From NCBI RefSeq assembly GCF_002902365.1, contig NZ_PPQC01000036.1:62001-126000 (forward strand): a stretch of 64,000 nucleotides of DNA, in the 5' to 3' direction. Below, piece after piece: positions 36,904-45,877 of this stretch (the stretch's first letter is position 1; every line of letters starts with the position of its first letter). This DNA comes from Staphylococcus cohnii subsp. cohnii (GTDB lineage: Bacteria; Bacillota; Bacilli; Staphylococcales; Staphylococcaceae). A program made the position numbers and the translations under genes. The notes beneath the pieces are model-generated. The model was not told the origin of the DNA. It saw only the letters and a program-made list of their open reading frames with translations, and made no database searches.

Positions 36904-36922
36904 AATTCAAAACCTCCTATAT

Positions 36923-37444
36923 TTACTGTCCAAAGGCATCAAGCATAGACGACTTACGTTCCGCTTTAGCTTTCCTATTTAAATCATCGAACACCAAATA
37001 AAACGGAATATTTAACACATCGTTGTACGTCTGCTCACCGTCTTTGACCATTTTCTTAATAGTTTTTTTCAAATTTTCTTTATGATCTTCCCAACCATTC
37101 ACCGAAATGGATTGCACATTTTCATTAGACTCAACTTCATCATCTAAGTTTTGACCACTACCTATAAAAACAACTTGTTTGTATAGTTCGTGGGTACCTT
37201 CGTACGATGTTAGACCGTCAATAAGTTGTCTTTTAGAAAACTGGTTATCGAATATACGGACAACTAGGTCTATCATTACGTGTAACTCGTCATTGTCTGG
37301 ATTGCCTTTTAACGAAGCTAGAAAAGAAACACATTCATATACCAAAGAAAAAGGAATGCTTGGACGAGTTACGAATATTTCGTATCTCATCGGCACTCCT
37401 TCACTATCAAAGTTAGTAGCTAATTCTATTTTGCTGTGTTTCAT
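36923..37444 (-). CDS. Tail assembly chaperone, long paralogue (GT-like)
   Basis: This 173-residue protein contains a segment (IFDNQFSKRQLIDGLTSYEG, then HELYKQVVFIGSGQ) that aligns with the neighbouring short chaperone. It adds about 65 C-terminal residues (NDVLNIPFYLVFDDLNRKAK) resembling the T half of lambda-type G-GT chaperones. It starts 16 nt after the stop of the short paralogue, with its own GAGGTGAT site. It would hold the tape measure during tail assembly. Confidence 0.78.
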   Translation of the reverse strand: MKHSKIELATNFDSEGVPMRYEIFVTRPSIPFSLVYECVSFLASLKGNPDNDELHVMIDLVVRIFDNQFSKRQLIDGLTSYEGTHELYKQVVFIGSGQNLDDEVESNENVQSISVNGWEDHKENLKKTIKKMVKDGEQTYNDVLNIPFYLVFDDLNRKAKAERKSSMLDAFGQ

Positions 37445-37459
37445 TCATATCACCTCTTA

Positions 37460-37819
37460 TTACTTTAGAAGCTGTTTCAAACGTTTTTCATTTTCTTCTG
37501 ATAACTCTCCTTGGGAAACGAATTGGATTTGCGCTCTTAATTCTGGAATTGCTTCTGGTGCATGCAATCCGTCCATTAATTCTTGTACAGTAAATTGTTT
37601 TTTATAAATATCTTCTGCAACTAACTTAAACATTTCTCTAATGCTTTCAATTCCTGAATCTTCTTCTAGTTTTTCAATTTCTTCCACTTTCTCAAATACA
37701 TTCATTAACTCACTGAAAGGTAAGTGTTTAGGTGTGAAGTATACTTTAGTTTCAAATTCACCATTTTCTTTTTCACCTGTAATTAATTCGATAAAGTTTA
37801 ATTTAGTTTGTTTAGCCAT
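37460..37819 (-). CDS. Tail assembly chaperone, short paralogue (G-like)
   Basis: This 119-residue protein (MAKQTKLNFIELITGEKENG start) has the IYKKQFTVQELMDGLHAPEA core shared with siphovirus tail assembly chaperones and with the next gene. It lies between the major tail protein block and the tape measure gene, where lambda gpG sits. An AAAGGAG site precedes the ATG. It is preceded by an intrinsic terminator at 37861-37883. Confidence 0.82.
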   Translation of the reverse strand: MAKQTKLNFIELITGEKENGEFETKVYFTPKHLPFSELMNVFEKVEEIEKLEEDSGIESIREMFKLVAEDIYKKQFTVQELMDGLHAPEAIPELRAQIQFVSQGELSEENEKRLKQLLK

Positions 37820-37858
37820 TTATAATTGCTCCTTTGATTTTTGTATTTTTATTTGCAA

Positions 37859-37883
37859 ATAAAAAAGAGGGCATTAAGCCCTC
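37859..37883 (-). terminator. Internal late-operon terminator/attenuator
   Basis: GAGGGC TTAAT GCCCTC is followed by TTTTTTATTT on the minus strand. It lies 5 nt after the stop of the 65-residue gene and before the chaperones, so it may lower tape-measure and downstream expression relative to capsid and tail tube. Confidence 0.88.
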
Positions 37884-37888
37884 AGTAA

Positions 37889-38086
37889 TTACTCTTCTTC
37901 TTTAACTTCTTCCACTTCTCTTATGAACGGTTTACCTATTTTGTTATCTTTGCTAGATAACGATTCAATACGTGATTTACTAACTTTCTTATTAGATGGT
38001 TTTGGATAGTTGTCTCCAACTTCATAAAGTTTATTTTTGTCTTCACCATCTCTAAACTTAGCTATTACTTCATACTTTTTAGCCAT
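37889..38086 (-). CDS. Small phage protein downstream of major tail protein
   Basis: This 65-residue charged protein (KYEVIAKFRDGEDKNKLYEV) has an acidic tail and no recognised domain beyond similarity in style to small head/tail accessory proteins. GGAGG lies 9 nt before the ATG. It is 18 nt behind the major tail gene and ahead of an intrinsic terminator, suggesting coexpression with tail tube protein. Confidence 0.72.
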   Translation of the reverse strand: MAKKYEVIAKFRDGEDKNKLYEVGDNYPKPSNKKVSKSRIESLSSKDNKIGKPFIREVEEVKEEE

Positions 38087-38104
38087 ATAGAATTACCTCC
38101 TGTC

Positions 38105-38701
38105 TTAGACTGTTGGTTCTGTTACTGCGTCTGGGTGTGCCTCGCCAAATACTTTTTCCCATATACTGTGCAACGCTGCATTTGTGCCTTTAGGGTCAAA
38201 TCCTAAGAACATAGCTTTTGGCTCATCGTAACCTTCGACATCTTTCGCAATGAATGTTCCAGTAGTTGATTGACTAGAGAATTCGATTTCGTCAGATTTT
38301 GTAGACCCTTCCACTTCTGCGAATGTGAACTTACCAGATATTAAACCTACAACTTCTCGACCTTCTGCCGATGTACGTTCTAGTAAGACAGCTACATCGT
38401 TTGGTGTATCATTACCTACTGCTACGATTCCGTTTTCATCTGTTTCTAATCCAAATAAAGCTGCTCGATCTTCAAGTGCTAATGTGTGGAAACCTGATTC
38501 TAACTCCACATCACCGTTACTTACTGCTGTTTCCATTGTTCTGTTGTCACCATGTGCTTTAACAACTTCTTGTTCTTTAGAAATTGTAATTTCTTGTAAC
38601 CCTTCGATGCGCTCTGGTGTTTGTACTGTTGAATCATCTTGATTTAATACTTTGTAGTTAAAGTTATCTAAACCTGTAAAACTTGTTTTTTGTTTAGCCA
38701 T
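38105..38701 (-). CDS. Major tail protein (phi13-type)
   Basis: This 198-residue beta-rich protein (GLDNFNYKVLNQDDSTVQTP, GLISGKFTFAEVEGSTKSD) resembles the phi13-family major tail tube proteins of Gram-positive siphoviruses. It sits between the tail-completion gene and the chaperones, the expected slot. A strong AGGAGG lies 7 nt before the ATG, fitting high expression. Confidence 0.87.
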   Translation of the reverse strand: MAKQKTSFTGLDNFNYKVLNQDDSTVQTPERIEGLQEITISKEQEVVKAHGDNRTMETAVSNGDVELESGFHTLALEDRAALFGLETDENGIVAVGNDTPNDVAVLLERTSAEGREVVGLISGKFTFAEVEGSTKSDEIEFSSQSTTGTFIAKDVEGYDEPKAMFLGFDPKGTNAALHSIWEKVFGEAHPDAVTEPTV

Positions 38702-39123
38702 TATAATTCCTCCTGTATATTTAATTCAGAACGATAAAAGGCCCCCTCGTATCTACGAGCGGACCTGTATATTTTTAATTCTCTATCGTATTCTGGTTTT
38801 GCATTTGCGGTATTTTCCATTTTTAACTTTTCTTTCATCAACCTAGAAATGTGATAACTAAGTTCGTTCCTAACATGATAAGCTTGATAATCACTTGATT
38901 CTGGTACAAACAAATCAATCTGTACCAAATAACTTAAAGCCAAGTTATCATTATCTGCATATGCAAGTGGTAAAGTATCGTCAATTTCACTCATGACAAT
39001 GTAAGGTTTCGATGCATCAGAGGGTTCTGGGTATTCGTAGAATTTAATTCTTTTTCCTACATGTTCTATAACTTGATTGTCGTTTATCAGCGTATTATAA
39101 ATGTCCATTAGAATATCCCTCAT
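38701..39123 (-). CDS. Tail completion/terminator-like protein
   Basis: This 140-residue protein (IYNTLINDNQVIEHVGKRI, LVQIDLFVPESSDYQAYHV) has the size and position of siphovirus tail terminator proteins, after the HK97 gp10-like gene and directly abutting the major tail gene. The family assignment is by context and a weak resemblance to DUF806/DUF3168-type proteins. Confidence 0.68.
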   Translation of the reverse strand: MRDILMDIYNTLINDNQVIEHVGKRIKFYEYPEPSDASKPYIVMSEIDDTLPLAYADNDNLALSYLVQIDLFVPESSDYQAYHVRNELSYHISRLMKEKLKMENTANAKPEYDRELKIYRSARRYEGAFYRSELNIQEEL

Positions 39124-39128
39124 CTACA

Positions 39129-39518
39129 TCACCCTTTCTCTAATTCTCTTTTAACTATTTTGAAATAGGTATCTCTACCACTTCTTAAAGCTCTATCAAT
39201 CGCACCTTTACCATCTGGATTGGGGTTTTTGACAGTACCAAATTCATTTAAATGTATAATTCGATAACGATCTTTAGGACCTTTCCAATGCACTTTTATT
39301 GTACGTACACCATTTAATGAATAAGGTTTAGATAATGTGACTTCATCAATACTGGCACCTGTATCTTTAAAGGATTGGAAGTTGCCTTGTATCTCTTTAA
39401 TTATTACTTGACCACCAGCTATAAGTGCTTTATCAGTTATCTTTTTCATTTTTTGCTTACCATATTTACGCTCTAATGCTTGTTCAATTTCTTTCAAACC
39501 TTTCAATTTAACTGTCAT
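39129..39518 (-). CDS. HK97 gp10-like head-tail component
   Basis: This 129-residue protein (KGLKEIEQALERKYGKQKMK, HLNEFGTVKNPNPDGKGAID) matches the gp10 family, with the conserved LNEFGT and Pro/Gly-rich loop. The ATG at 39518 is 6 nt from AGGTG and lies inside the end of the previous gene, giving an 11-nt overlap. It functions in head-tail joining. Confidence 0.85.
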   Translation of the reverse strand: MTVKLKGLKEIEQALERKYGKQKMKKITDKALIAGGQVIIKEIQGNFQSFKDTGASIDEVTLSKPYSLNGVRTIKVHWKGPKDRYRIIHLNEFGTVKNPNPDGKGAIDRALRSGRDTYFKIVKRELEKG

Positions 39519-39876
39519 TAGCGACACCTACAACTTTGATTATTTCTCTATTACTTGAATTAGGTGCAAAATCAATAACTCTGAATGTTAAATCTTGATA
39601 TAGGTCATGCATCAACTCGAACGTATCGGAATGTTTAATACGGTAATCTGAATGGGGGTTTCTAAAATTAACAGTCACTTTGCTTGTGCCTGTAACATTA
39701 CTTGTTTTCTCTAAGTCTTTAGTTGAACTTTCGTAAACTTCACAAAGTGTAGTGAAAACATCCTCTGCTTTGCTGCTACCGGGTAAAGGACCTTCATTTT
39801 CAACCATACGAAAAAAAGTAACGGGAACTCTAAGGTCTCCGTTACTTATCTCTGGTGGTTTATAACTTTTCTTCAT
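39508..39876 (-). CDS. Phage head-tail adaptor/closure protein
   Basis: This 122-residue protein resembles SPP1 gp16-like adaptors (NGDLRVPVTFFRMVENEG, DLTFRVIDFAPNSSNREIIK). It starts at 39876 behind a consensus AGGAGG. It overlaps both neighbours in a compact connector cluster of gp6-like, adaptor, gp10-like and tail completion genes. Confidence 0.85.
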   Translation of the reverse strand: MKKSYKPPEISNGDLRVPVTFFRMVENEGPLPGSSKAEDVFTTLCEVYESSTKDLEKTSNVTGTSKVTVNFRNPHSDYRIKHSDTFELMHDLYQDLTFRVIDFAPNSSNREIIKVVGVANDS

Positions 39877-40147
39877 AATCAACCTCCTTCATATTTTCTA
39901 AAGCGAAAGAAGTGATTTGTGATAAAAAGTTTTCGTGAAAATATTCTAATACATCGTTATAAGCATATCTTGTACGCTCATATACAAGTTCTGTACCTCT
40001 TATGTTTTCACCGACTACAAAGTCTTGGCAACGATACTTTATATCTTCGTATGATTGCTCAAGCAATGACTTGATATGTTCATCTTCAAATGTATGAAAT
40101 ATTTTCAATCGTCTTTTCATTTCATCTACTTGTGTTTGTGTGATCAT
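39860..40147 (-). CDS. Head-tail connector protein (gp6-like)
   Basis: This 95-residue, largely helical protein (MKRRLKIFHTFEDEHIKSLL, SYEDIKYRCQDF) matches the HK97 gp6/SPP1 gp15-type DNA-packaging connector. It lies 14 nt downstream of the capsid gene behind AAGGTGAT and overlaps the adaptor gene. Confidence 0.85.
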   Translation of the reverse strand: MITQTQVDEMKRRLKIFHTFEDEHIKSLLEQSYEDIKYRCQDFVVGENIRGTELVYERTRYAYNDVLEYFHENFLSQITSFALENMKEVDYEEKL

Positions 40148-40161
40148 TTAATCACCTTCTA

Positions 40162-41355
40162 TTAAACTTCAGGCGTTGGTTCTGGTTTAGCTGCGATATT
40201 TAGGTCATATACTAATGAAGTTTTATTATCATCAGGCATGCCGTGTGCAAATTGCTTAGCGATAAATACATCTGCATCTTCTAAAGCTAATGTTTGGTCA
40301 TAAGACTTAATGTTAACTGCGCCAGTTTGAACTGCATAGTAACGACTACCTACTACAAATAATGCTTGGTTTTCTGGTACGAACTCAGAAGCAATAACAT
40401 CTACATTAAATGGTAACGAAGTGACCCAAGAACCATTAACTGTTTGCATTGTGTTTTGAGCTTTAATATAGAATTGGTCGGCAGGGTTAACTACTAAAGT
40501 CACACCTGATGTTACATCTACTTTATGTCCATTTTCTTTAGTAGATAGTGTTGTTAATGCGCCAGCAAGTTCATTAGCAGTAGTTTGAGCGTCTGCGAAT
40601 GTTAATGTACCAGTTGCCGTTTTATCTGCTGCACCTGTTACAGTTACACCATCAGTATCATACGTTAAGTCTTTAGTTAGACCATACGGTTGGTTAGATG
40701 CTGCGCCATTACCTAAAACAACGCCTTCTTCTAATTTAAGAGCCATTGCTTCTGCTAATTGTAAACGTACATAACGTTCAACCCATTCCGGACCAAAGTC
40801 GAGCATATCTTTCGGTACAATCGCAAATGTTGTTAATTTGTTTTGTGAGAAGCTTAATTCTTTAAAATTAGCTTGGATTTGTCCTTGAATTTTACCAAAG
40901 ATTTCTCCCCAGATTGCTGCTCCACTTGGGTCTCCAACAATCATACGTGTTTTAATTCCAGCAATTTGGAAATTAATTTTAGATAGTAAAGGGCGAGCCT
41001 GTTGCATATCTTCGAATACACGTAATACTGTAGATTCAGGTAAGATAACTTCTTCTTTGTAAGTATCTAAGTTAGCTTCATCTTCTACTAAGTTTGTGAA
41101 GAAACGATTTTCTTCTGCAGTTAATATATTATCTCCACGGTTCATACGTACTTGTTTATCCGTAGTAGTGTTGTGGACTTCTTCACGTGCTTCTTTTAAA
41201 ACTTCATTGTGTATGTTTTGAGAAAAGGCAGCCATATATTCAGCATATTTATTTTCCACTACCTCTTGCTCTTCTTCATTACGTACTGCATTGAAATATT
41301 CATTCTTTAAATTCTCAACATCTTTGTTGATTGCATCCTTAAATTTCATCGTCAT
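40162..41355 (-). CDS. Major capsid protein, HK97 fold
   Basis: This 397-residue protein starts with a charged helical delta/scaffold-like region (about residues 1-95). The HK97 domain follows (LPESTVLRVFEDMQQARPLL, FSQNKLTTFAIVPKDMLDFG, VLGNGAASNQPYGL, AVQTGAVNIKSYDQTLALED). The N-terminal region is likely removed by the adjacent ClpP-like protease. AGGAGG is 7 nt before the ATG. Confidence 0.93.
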   Translation of the reverse strand: MTMKFKDAINKDVENLKNEYFNAVRNEEEQEVVENKYAEYMAAFSQNIHNEVLKEAREEVHNTTTDKQVRMNRGDNILTAEENRFFTNLVEDEANLDTYKEEVILPESTVLRVFEDMQQARPLLSKINFQIAGIKTRMIVGDPSGAAIWGEIFGKIQGQIQANFKELSFSQNKLTTFAIVPKDMLDFGPEWVERYVRLQLAEAMALKLEEGVVLGNGAASNQPYGLTKDLTYDTDGVTVTGAADKTATGTLTFADAQTTANELAGALTTLSTKENGHKVDVTSGVTLVVNPADQFYIKAQNTMQTVNGSWVTSLPFNVDVIASEFVPENQALFVVGSRYYAVQTGAVNIKSYDQTLALEDADVFIAKQFAHGMPDDNKTSLVYDLNIAAKPEPTPEV

Positions 41356-41366
41356 ACTTTTTCCTC

Positions 41367-42074
41367 CTATAATAACCTTTTTGTTTTAGGTTTTTTATTT
41401 ATGTTTTCAAACGACTTAACTATATTTGTTAAGTTTTCAACTTGCTCTCTTAATTCAATGATTTCTGCGTTATTTTCTACTTTAGTTTCTTTAGGTGTTT
41501 CAACCTTCTCTTTTGTATCATCTGCAAAACCTTTATCTACTGCGTCTTTAGCAGTAAACCAAGTTTCCTCAGACATCATTTGAGAAATTTCTTCACGATC
41601 TAAACCAGTTTTTTCTTGGTAAATGTCCACAATGGATTCATCAATCGTTTCTAAAGCGTTTAGCGTTTTTTTAATATCGGCTTTATTACCAATAGCTAAA
41701 GTTGCAGCTTCATGTACCATGATTGAAGCACCTTTTTCCATTACAATAGAATCAGCAGCCATAGCGATAATCGATGCAGCACTTGCAGCTAAAGCAGTAA
41801 CTTCTACTGTAATGTTTGACGGGTGATTCTTAAGGTAGTTGTAAATTTCGATACCTTGGAATACATCACCACCAGGACTATTTAATCTAATAACAACATC
41901 TTTGTTCACATCGTCTAATACATCCGCAATATCTGTACTATTGATAGTTTCATCTGCAAAAATTGAAGCTTCGGCAACGGGTCCTCCTAAGGTGAGAATG
42001 ACTTTATCGTCTTCTACTTCATTCTTGAACGAATATTTAGACGTTGCTTTGATTAATTCTTTCTTCGTCTTCAT
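41367..42074 (-). CDS. ClpP-like prohead protease
   Basis: This 235-residue protein has the ClpP/crotonase-type serine protease core: LNSPGGDVFQGIEIY, the nucleophile Ser in ALAASAASIIAMA and the His in IMVHEAATLAIG. It cleaves the capsid scaffold region during prohead maturation. A Glu/Lys-rich C-terminal coiled coil may act in assembly. The ATG at 42074 follows AGGAGGTGA and overlaps the end of the portal gene by 38 nt. Confidence 0.92.
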   Translation of the reverse strand: MKTKKELIKATSKYSFKNEVEDDKVILTLGGPVAEASIFADETINSTDIADVLDDVNKDVVIRLNSPGGDVFQGIEIYNYLKNHPSNITVEVTALAASAASIIAMAADSIVMEKGASIMVHEAATLAIGNKADIKKTLNALETIDESIVDIYQEKTGLDREEISQMMSEETWFTAKDAVDKGFADDTKEKVETPKETKVENNAEIIELREQVENLTNIVKSFENINKKPKTKRLL

Positions 42075-43215
42075 TATCAGTCTCACCTCCTTCCGTTGAA
42101 TCTTCTTTTTCATAGTTTTTAGTCAAAATAAAACGGTCTCCACCTTCAACAGGTTCAAGACCGAGCATTTCGCGCACTTCATTTTGTTTAGCTGCGCTTG
42201 ACGATATTAATTTGTCTACTTTTTCCGCATTCTTAATAGGATCTACCTTGTTAATGCCTACGACTTTGACACATTGTCCTTTTAAATATTCTTGTTCTGT
42301 AAAAAACTTACTATTTAATTCATCTTCAATTTTAGTGACAAGTGGATTGATACAGAAATCAAGATAAGCATCCATAGCATTATTAAGGTCTGCTACATCA
42401 CCATGAATAATATTAGATGGTATACCAATAATCTTAGCTACATCATCAATGAATAAACGTTTAACTTTTTGCAAGTTTTCAGCGCCGTTATCAGTCCCAT
42501 TAGCATTGTCTTTGGATAATTCTTCGTAATCAAATCCGGGTACTTGTGGTACGATTGCGACACCATTATTTTTAAATTGACTATATATTTTATCGATATA
42601 CTTCTGTAGCCTTGTCATTTTATTATTGTCTAATTGGCCGCCACCATTACCAACACTAACAATACCTCTAATTTGGTTCTTACGTAATTGCGTGTCCATC
42701 ATACGACCGAACAACTCGCCGTAATCCCCAAACAAGCCATCTACAAATCTTTGTAACTTATCGTTGTTGTAGTTTAGATAAACTACTTCATCCATCTTAA
42801 AATTGCGTTTAAATACATAGTCTTTAACTACTACATCTTTAAACAAGTCATCATAGACTGCATATTCTTCTCTATAAAAATCATCAGCAATCAATAAGTC
42901 ATCGCTATCAGTCTTTATAATTAATACTTCGTTGTCATACACAAGTTTATAAATAACTTTATGCCAAAAGTCTGAAGCACTAGAATCAGTATTAGGTCGT
43001 ACATTTAATTTGTAATACAACTTGTCTCTAACTAATTCTTGTCCATCTTTAACCCAAAATTCCGATTGGCTAAAGGTACGAGCAATAAAGTTAATAGAGG
43101 TTTCAAGTGCAATACGTTTCAAATACGACCTACTAGCAGGGTCATAGGCTAAATCCAAATCAAGCATGTCTCGTAAGTCTAGATTCCTTTTCAGTATTGA
43201 ATCAAAAATTCCCAA
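42037..43215 (-). CDS. Portal protein, HK97 family
   Basis: This 392-residue protein matches HK97-type portals (ALETSINFIARTFSQSEFWV, PNTDSSASDFWHKVIYKLV, DVAKIIGIPSNIIHGD, LDFCINPLVTKIEDELNSKF). It forms the dodecameric DNA gate. It starts with TTG, 7 nt after AGGAGGTGA, and ends in an acidic tail. Confidence 0.92.
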   Translation of the reverse strand: MGIFDSILKRNLDLRDMLDLDLAYDPASRSYLKRIALETSINFIARTFSQSEFWVKDGQELVRDKLYYKLNVRPNTDSSASDFWHKVIYKLVYDNEVLIIKTDSDDLLIADDFYREEYAVYDDLFKDVVVKDYVFKRNFKMDEVVYLNYNNDKLQRFVDGLFGDYGELFGRMMDTQLRKNQIRGIVSVGNGGGQLDNNKMTRLQKYIDKIYSQFKNNGVAIVPQVPGFDYEELSKDNANGTDNGAENLQKVKRLFIDDVAKIIGIPSNIIHGDVADLNNAMDAYLDFCINPLVTKIEDELNSKFFTEQEYLKGQCVKVVGINKVDPIKNAEKVDKLISSSAAKQNEVREMLGLEPVEGGDRFILTKNYEKEDSTEGGETDNEDEERINQSNV

Positions 43216-43230
43216 TAAATCACCTCCTAA

Positions 43231-44901
43231 CTAGAAATCAAGTTTATCTAATAAGTCAAATGCTTGATCTAAATCTATTTCTTCTATTTCGTCTACACTA
43301 TATAAAGCGTGTAAAAAAGCATGAAAACCATCTGTTTTTCTTCTGTGTTCGTCTTTCTTGATAAATTCTTTATTACCGTCTTTTTTCACCTGGACTGCCA
43401 CATTATTTGTGTACCAACGCATCAACGGATTATCGCCATATATGACACGACGATTCGCAAACAACGTTTCAATGCGTGGCGCTAATTTACTGTGAACGCC
43501 TCTAGGGTTGCGCAACACCTCTATATCAAAACCTGCTTCTTCAAACAGTGGGCGCATTAAATCCATTCGGAAATTATCGGCTACTACTTTTTGAATTGCG
43601 TACTTTTTACGCATTTCTATGAACCAATTAACAATATGAATCGGGTTAATAGATGGTTCATCAACTATTGTTAAATGCCCTTCTTTCTCCCATTGTTTGA
43701 TAGGTGGCTTAAGTTTAGCTTCGTCTAAATAATCTTTACGAGCGAATGAGTGTGATATCCATACGACATCGTCTCCTTGCTTAAACAACAATCCAACTGC
43801 TGCAAAGTCTTTAATACTTGCATAGTCAACGCCACCAATAGCTGTTTTGTTTTTTAACGGCGGAATATTGCGAGCTGTCGCAAGCACATCTTCACGAGAT
43901 GCTACAATTTTACTTGAATCTTCTTCGGGTAGGTTCATACGCTTTGTTATAAAGTTTTCATAACCACTAGGGCTATGCTCTAAGTCTTTATGTTGGTTAA
44001 GAACCTTACGATAAAGGCGTTTACCATATTCACTCATAGGCTCTTCAAACATTGGATTCGCTTTAGACCATGTACTAGGGTCGTCTTTTTCTTCTTTATG
44101 ATCTAACTTACAAATAAATGGAAACAATCTATCATCGGGTGAACGACCTTCAAGAATTTCTTTAGAACGGTCTTTCATTTTATCTAAGAATCCTTCACGA
44201 ACAAATCCATCAGTACCTATAAAAAATTCTCTAGGGTGCTTTACTTTACCAAGCCCACTAGAGAATACGTCTACTATGTCATTGTTTTCATATCTGTGAA
44301 TCTCATCATAAATAATAAAACCTTCACGTCCACCATCTTTACTACCAGCATTACTTGTTGCGAATTCAAATTTACTTTGTGTTACTTCTGATGTTATGCG
44401 TAATTTGGTTAAATCAAAGAATCCTTCACCTTCAACATCATTTATCTTTCCACTGTATAAATTATGTTTAGTAATTTGTCTGTGCATTTCTTCAAATGAT
44501 GTTTTAGCTTGTTTTTCAGTGTTAGCTACAACCGTTCCGTCGTAATTATCTACACCATGTAGCTCACTTATTAGATAGTTAGATAAAGCACTAATCAAAC
44601 CGTTTTTACCAGCACCACGTGCTACTAACCAAAAGAACTGTTCAAAGTATAATTCATCTTCTTCATCAAACAAGAAAATAAAGGCGATTAGAAATTTTTG
44701 AAATGGTTGTAATTTAAAATAAAACTTTTCTGTAAAAGCAATACACTTTTCAATTTGTTCATCATCGAAATATAAATCTTCTCGATACAAAACGTTAAGT
44801 TCCAAGTGATCTATTAATTTAATTCGGTCACTGTTTAAATTGATTTCGCCATTTTTATATTTATCTATGTACCGTTGTACATGTTTATTTACTTTCGTCA
44901 T
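43231..44901 (-). CDS. Terminase large subunit
   Basis: This 556-residue packaging ATPase/nuclease has a Walker-A-type motif in WLVARGAGKNGL, a Walker B in FIIYDEIHRY, and a C-terminal RNase-H-like nuclease with Asp in GGVDYASIKDFAAVG and KVVADNFRMDL. Its start overlaps the small subunit by 4 nt. It resembles the large terminases of HK97-like cos phages. Confidence 0.94.
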   Translation of the reverse strand: MTKVNKHVQRYIDKYKNGEINLNSDRIKLIDHLELNVLYREDLYFDDEQIEKCIAFTEKFYFKLQPFQKFLIAFIFLFDEEDELYFEQFFWLVARGAGKNGLISALSNYLISELHGVDNYDGTVVANTEKQAKTSFEEMHRQITKHNLYSGKINDVEGEGFFDLTKLRITSEVTQSKFEFATSNAGSKDGGREGFIIYDEIHRYENNDIVDVFSSGLGKVKHPREFFIGTDGFVREGFLDKMKDRSKEILEGRSPDDRLFPFICKLDHKEEKDDPSTWSKANPMFEEPMSEYGKRLYRKVLNQHKDLEHSPSGYENFITKRMNLPEEDSSKIVASREDVLATARNIPPLKNKTAIGGVDYASIKDFAAVGLLFKQGDDVVWISHSFARKDYLDEAKLKPPIKQWEKEGHLTIVDEPSINPIHIVNWFIEMRKKYAIQKVVADNFRMDLMRPLFEEAGFDIEVLRNPRGVHSKLAPRIETLFANRRVIYGDNPLMRWYTNNVAVQVKKDGNKEFIKKDEHRRKTDGFHAFLHALYSVDEIEEIDLDQAFDLLDKLDF

Positions 44902-45260
44902 AATAAACTCCTACCTTTTTCCTTCACTTCTTGCGCTACATCTTCAGGTAACAACCGCGTTAGTTGTTGTATAATTTTCTGATAAGCACCATCACGAGAA
45001 TTGAAAAGTTTGGCTATTGGTCGTTCACGTTCGTATGGAGGGGCACTCTCTGATTGAGTGAATAACTCATAATCGCCATTTTCTTGGATATCCAACCATG
45101 CGTCATCAAGTAATACACGCATTCTAGCAGCTTGAACGATTAAGCCTTGCGCCACTCTCTTTTTGTCATCTGGTATAGATTGGAAAACCTTGTCTAAGCG
45201 TTTCTTTTCTTTATCTACTCGTGCCTCATGCTCTTTAATTTGTTGTTCGTTTCTTTCCAC
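44898..45260 (-). CDS. Terminase small subunit (P27 family-like)
   Basis: This 120-residue, highly charged helical protein (VERNEQQIKEHEARVDKEKK, ARMRVLLDDAWLDIQENGDY) resembles P27-type small terminases that recognise the packaging site. I chose the GTG at 45260, 6 nt from AGGTG. An upstream GTG is closer to, and overlaps, the ribosome site. It is coupled to the large subunit by a 4-nt overlap. Confidence 0.83.
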   Translation of the reverse strand: MERNEQQIKEHEARVDKEKKRLDKVFQSIPDDKKRVAQGLIVQAARMRVLLDDAWLDIQENGDYELFTQSESAPPYERERPIAKLFNSRDGAYQKIIQQLTRLLPEDVAQEVKEKGRSLL

Positions 45261-45269
45261 AGTTATCAC

Positions 45270-45444
45270 CTCTTTTCTATATATGCTTTAGGGAGGGGGT
45301 TATACGCGATATTTGTTAGCAAATGTCGAGAAAAGACTCCCCACCTCGTTCCCCGAGGTTAAAATAAAATTAAAAATATTTTGGTGGGGGGATTTAATTT
45401 TTTTGAAAAATATTTTTTAAAAATTTATTTTTATTTTTTTTAAA
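45270..45444. other. Candidate cos region
   Basis: This noncoding 175 nt between the HNH gene and terS has G-rich tracts on the plus strand (GGGAGGGGG near 45290, GGTGGGGGG at 45383-45391) followed by an extreme A/T run. It also has small hairpins ATTTG/CAAAT (45310-45323) and ACCTCG/CGAGGT (45343-45359). Cos sites of HK97-like phages lie exactly here, next to HNH and terS. No cleavage site can be assigned by reading alone. Confidence 0.5.
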
Positions 45445-45759
45445 TTACCACCATTCATCATTCCAATTATCTTTTTTCTTTTTATAAATATTTCTATCGT
45501 GATGATTTTCGTGACAAGCAAAGCAAACTGTAACTAAATTATCTATATCTAATGCTAAGTCTGGTCTGTCCTTTAACTCTTGCTTATGATGAACAATTAA
45601 TCTTGTGTCTTTAGACGTAACTACTCTGCCATTATCTTTGCACCACTGACATTCATCATTATCAATCTCACGCCTTATCGCCTTTATGTCTTTCCATTCT
45701 CTCTTCTTATAAAATCTCTTACGATCATTCACATCTTTATAGTTAATATCATCTATCAT
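45445..45759 (-). CDS. HNH endonuclease of the packaging module
   Basis: This 104-residue HNH protein has two zinc-binding Cys pairs (CQWCKDNG and CFACHENHH) flanking the catalytic RLIVHHKQEL. Small HNH proteins beside terS stimulate cos cleavage by terminase in HK97-type phages. The ATG at 45759 is spaced 7 nt from AAGGTGA. It is the first gene after the candidate late promoter. Confidence 0.9.
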   Translation of the reverse strand: MIDDINYKDVNDRKRFYKKREWKDIKAIRREIDNDECQWCKDNGRVVTSKDTRLIVHHKQELKDRPDLALDIDNLVTVCFACHENHHDRNIYKKKKDNWNDEWW

Positions 45760-45877
45760 ATGCAATCACCTTATCTTTATTAATGAATGGCATATGCTAA
45801 CTCATATCAACACTACGAGCATGACTAAAAGTTATATAGTTGGAGTTCATGTGTAGTGTTCATATCAATAAGCACAA

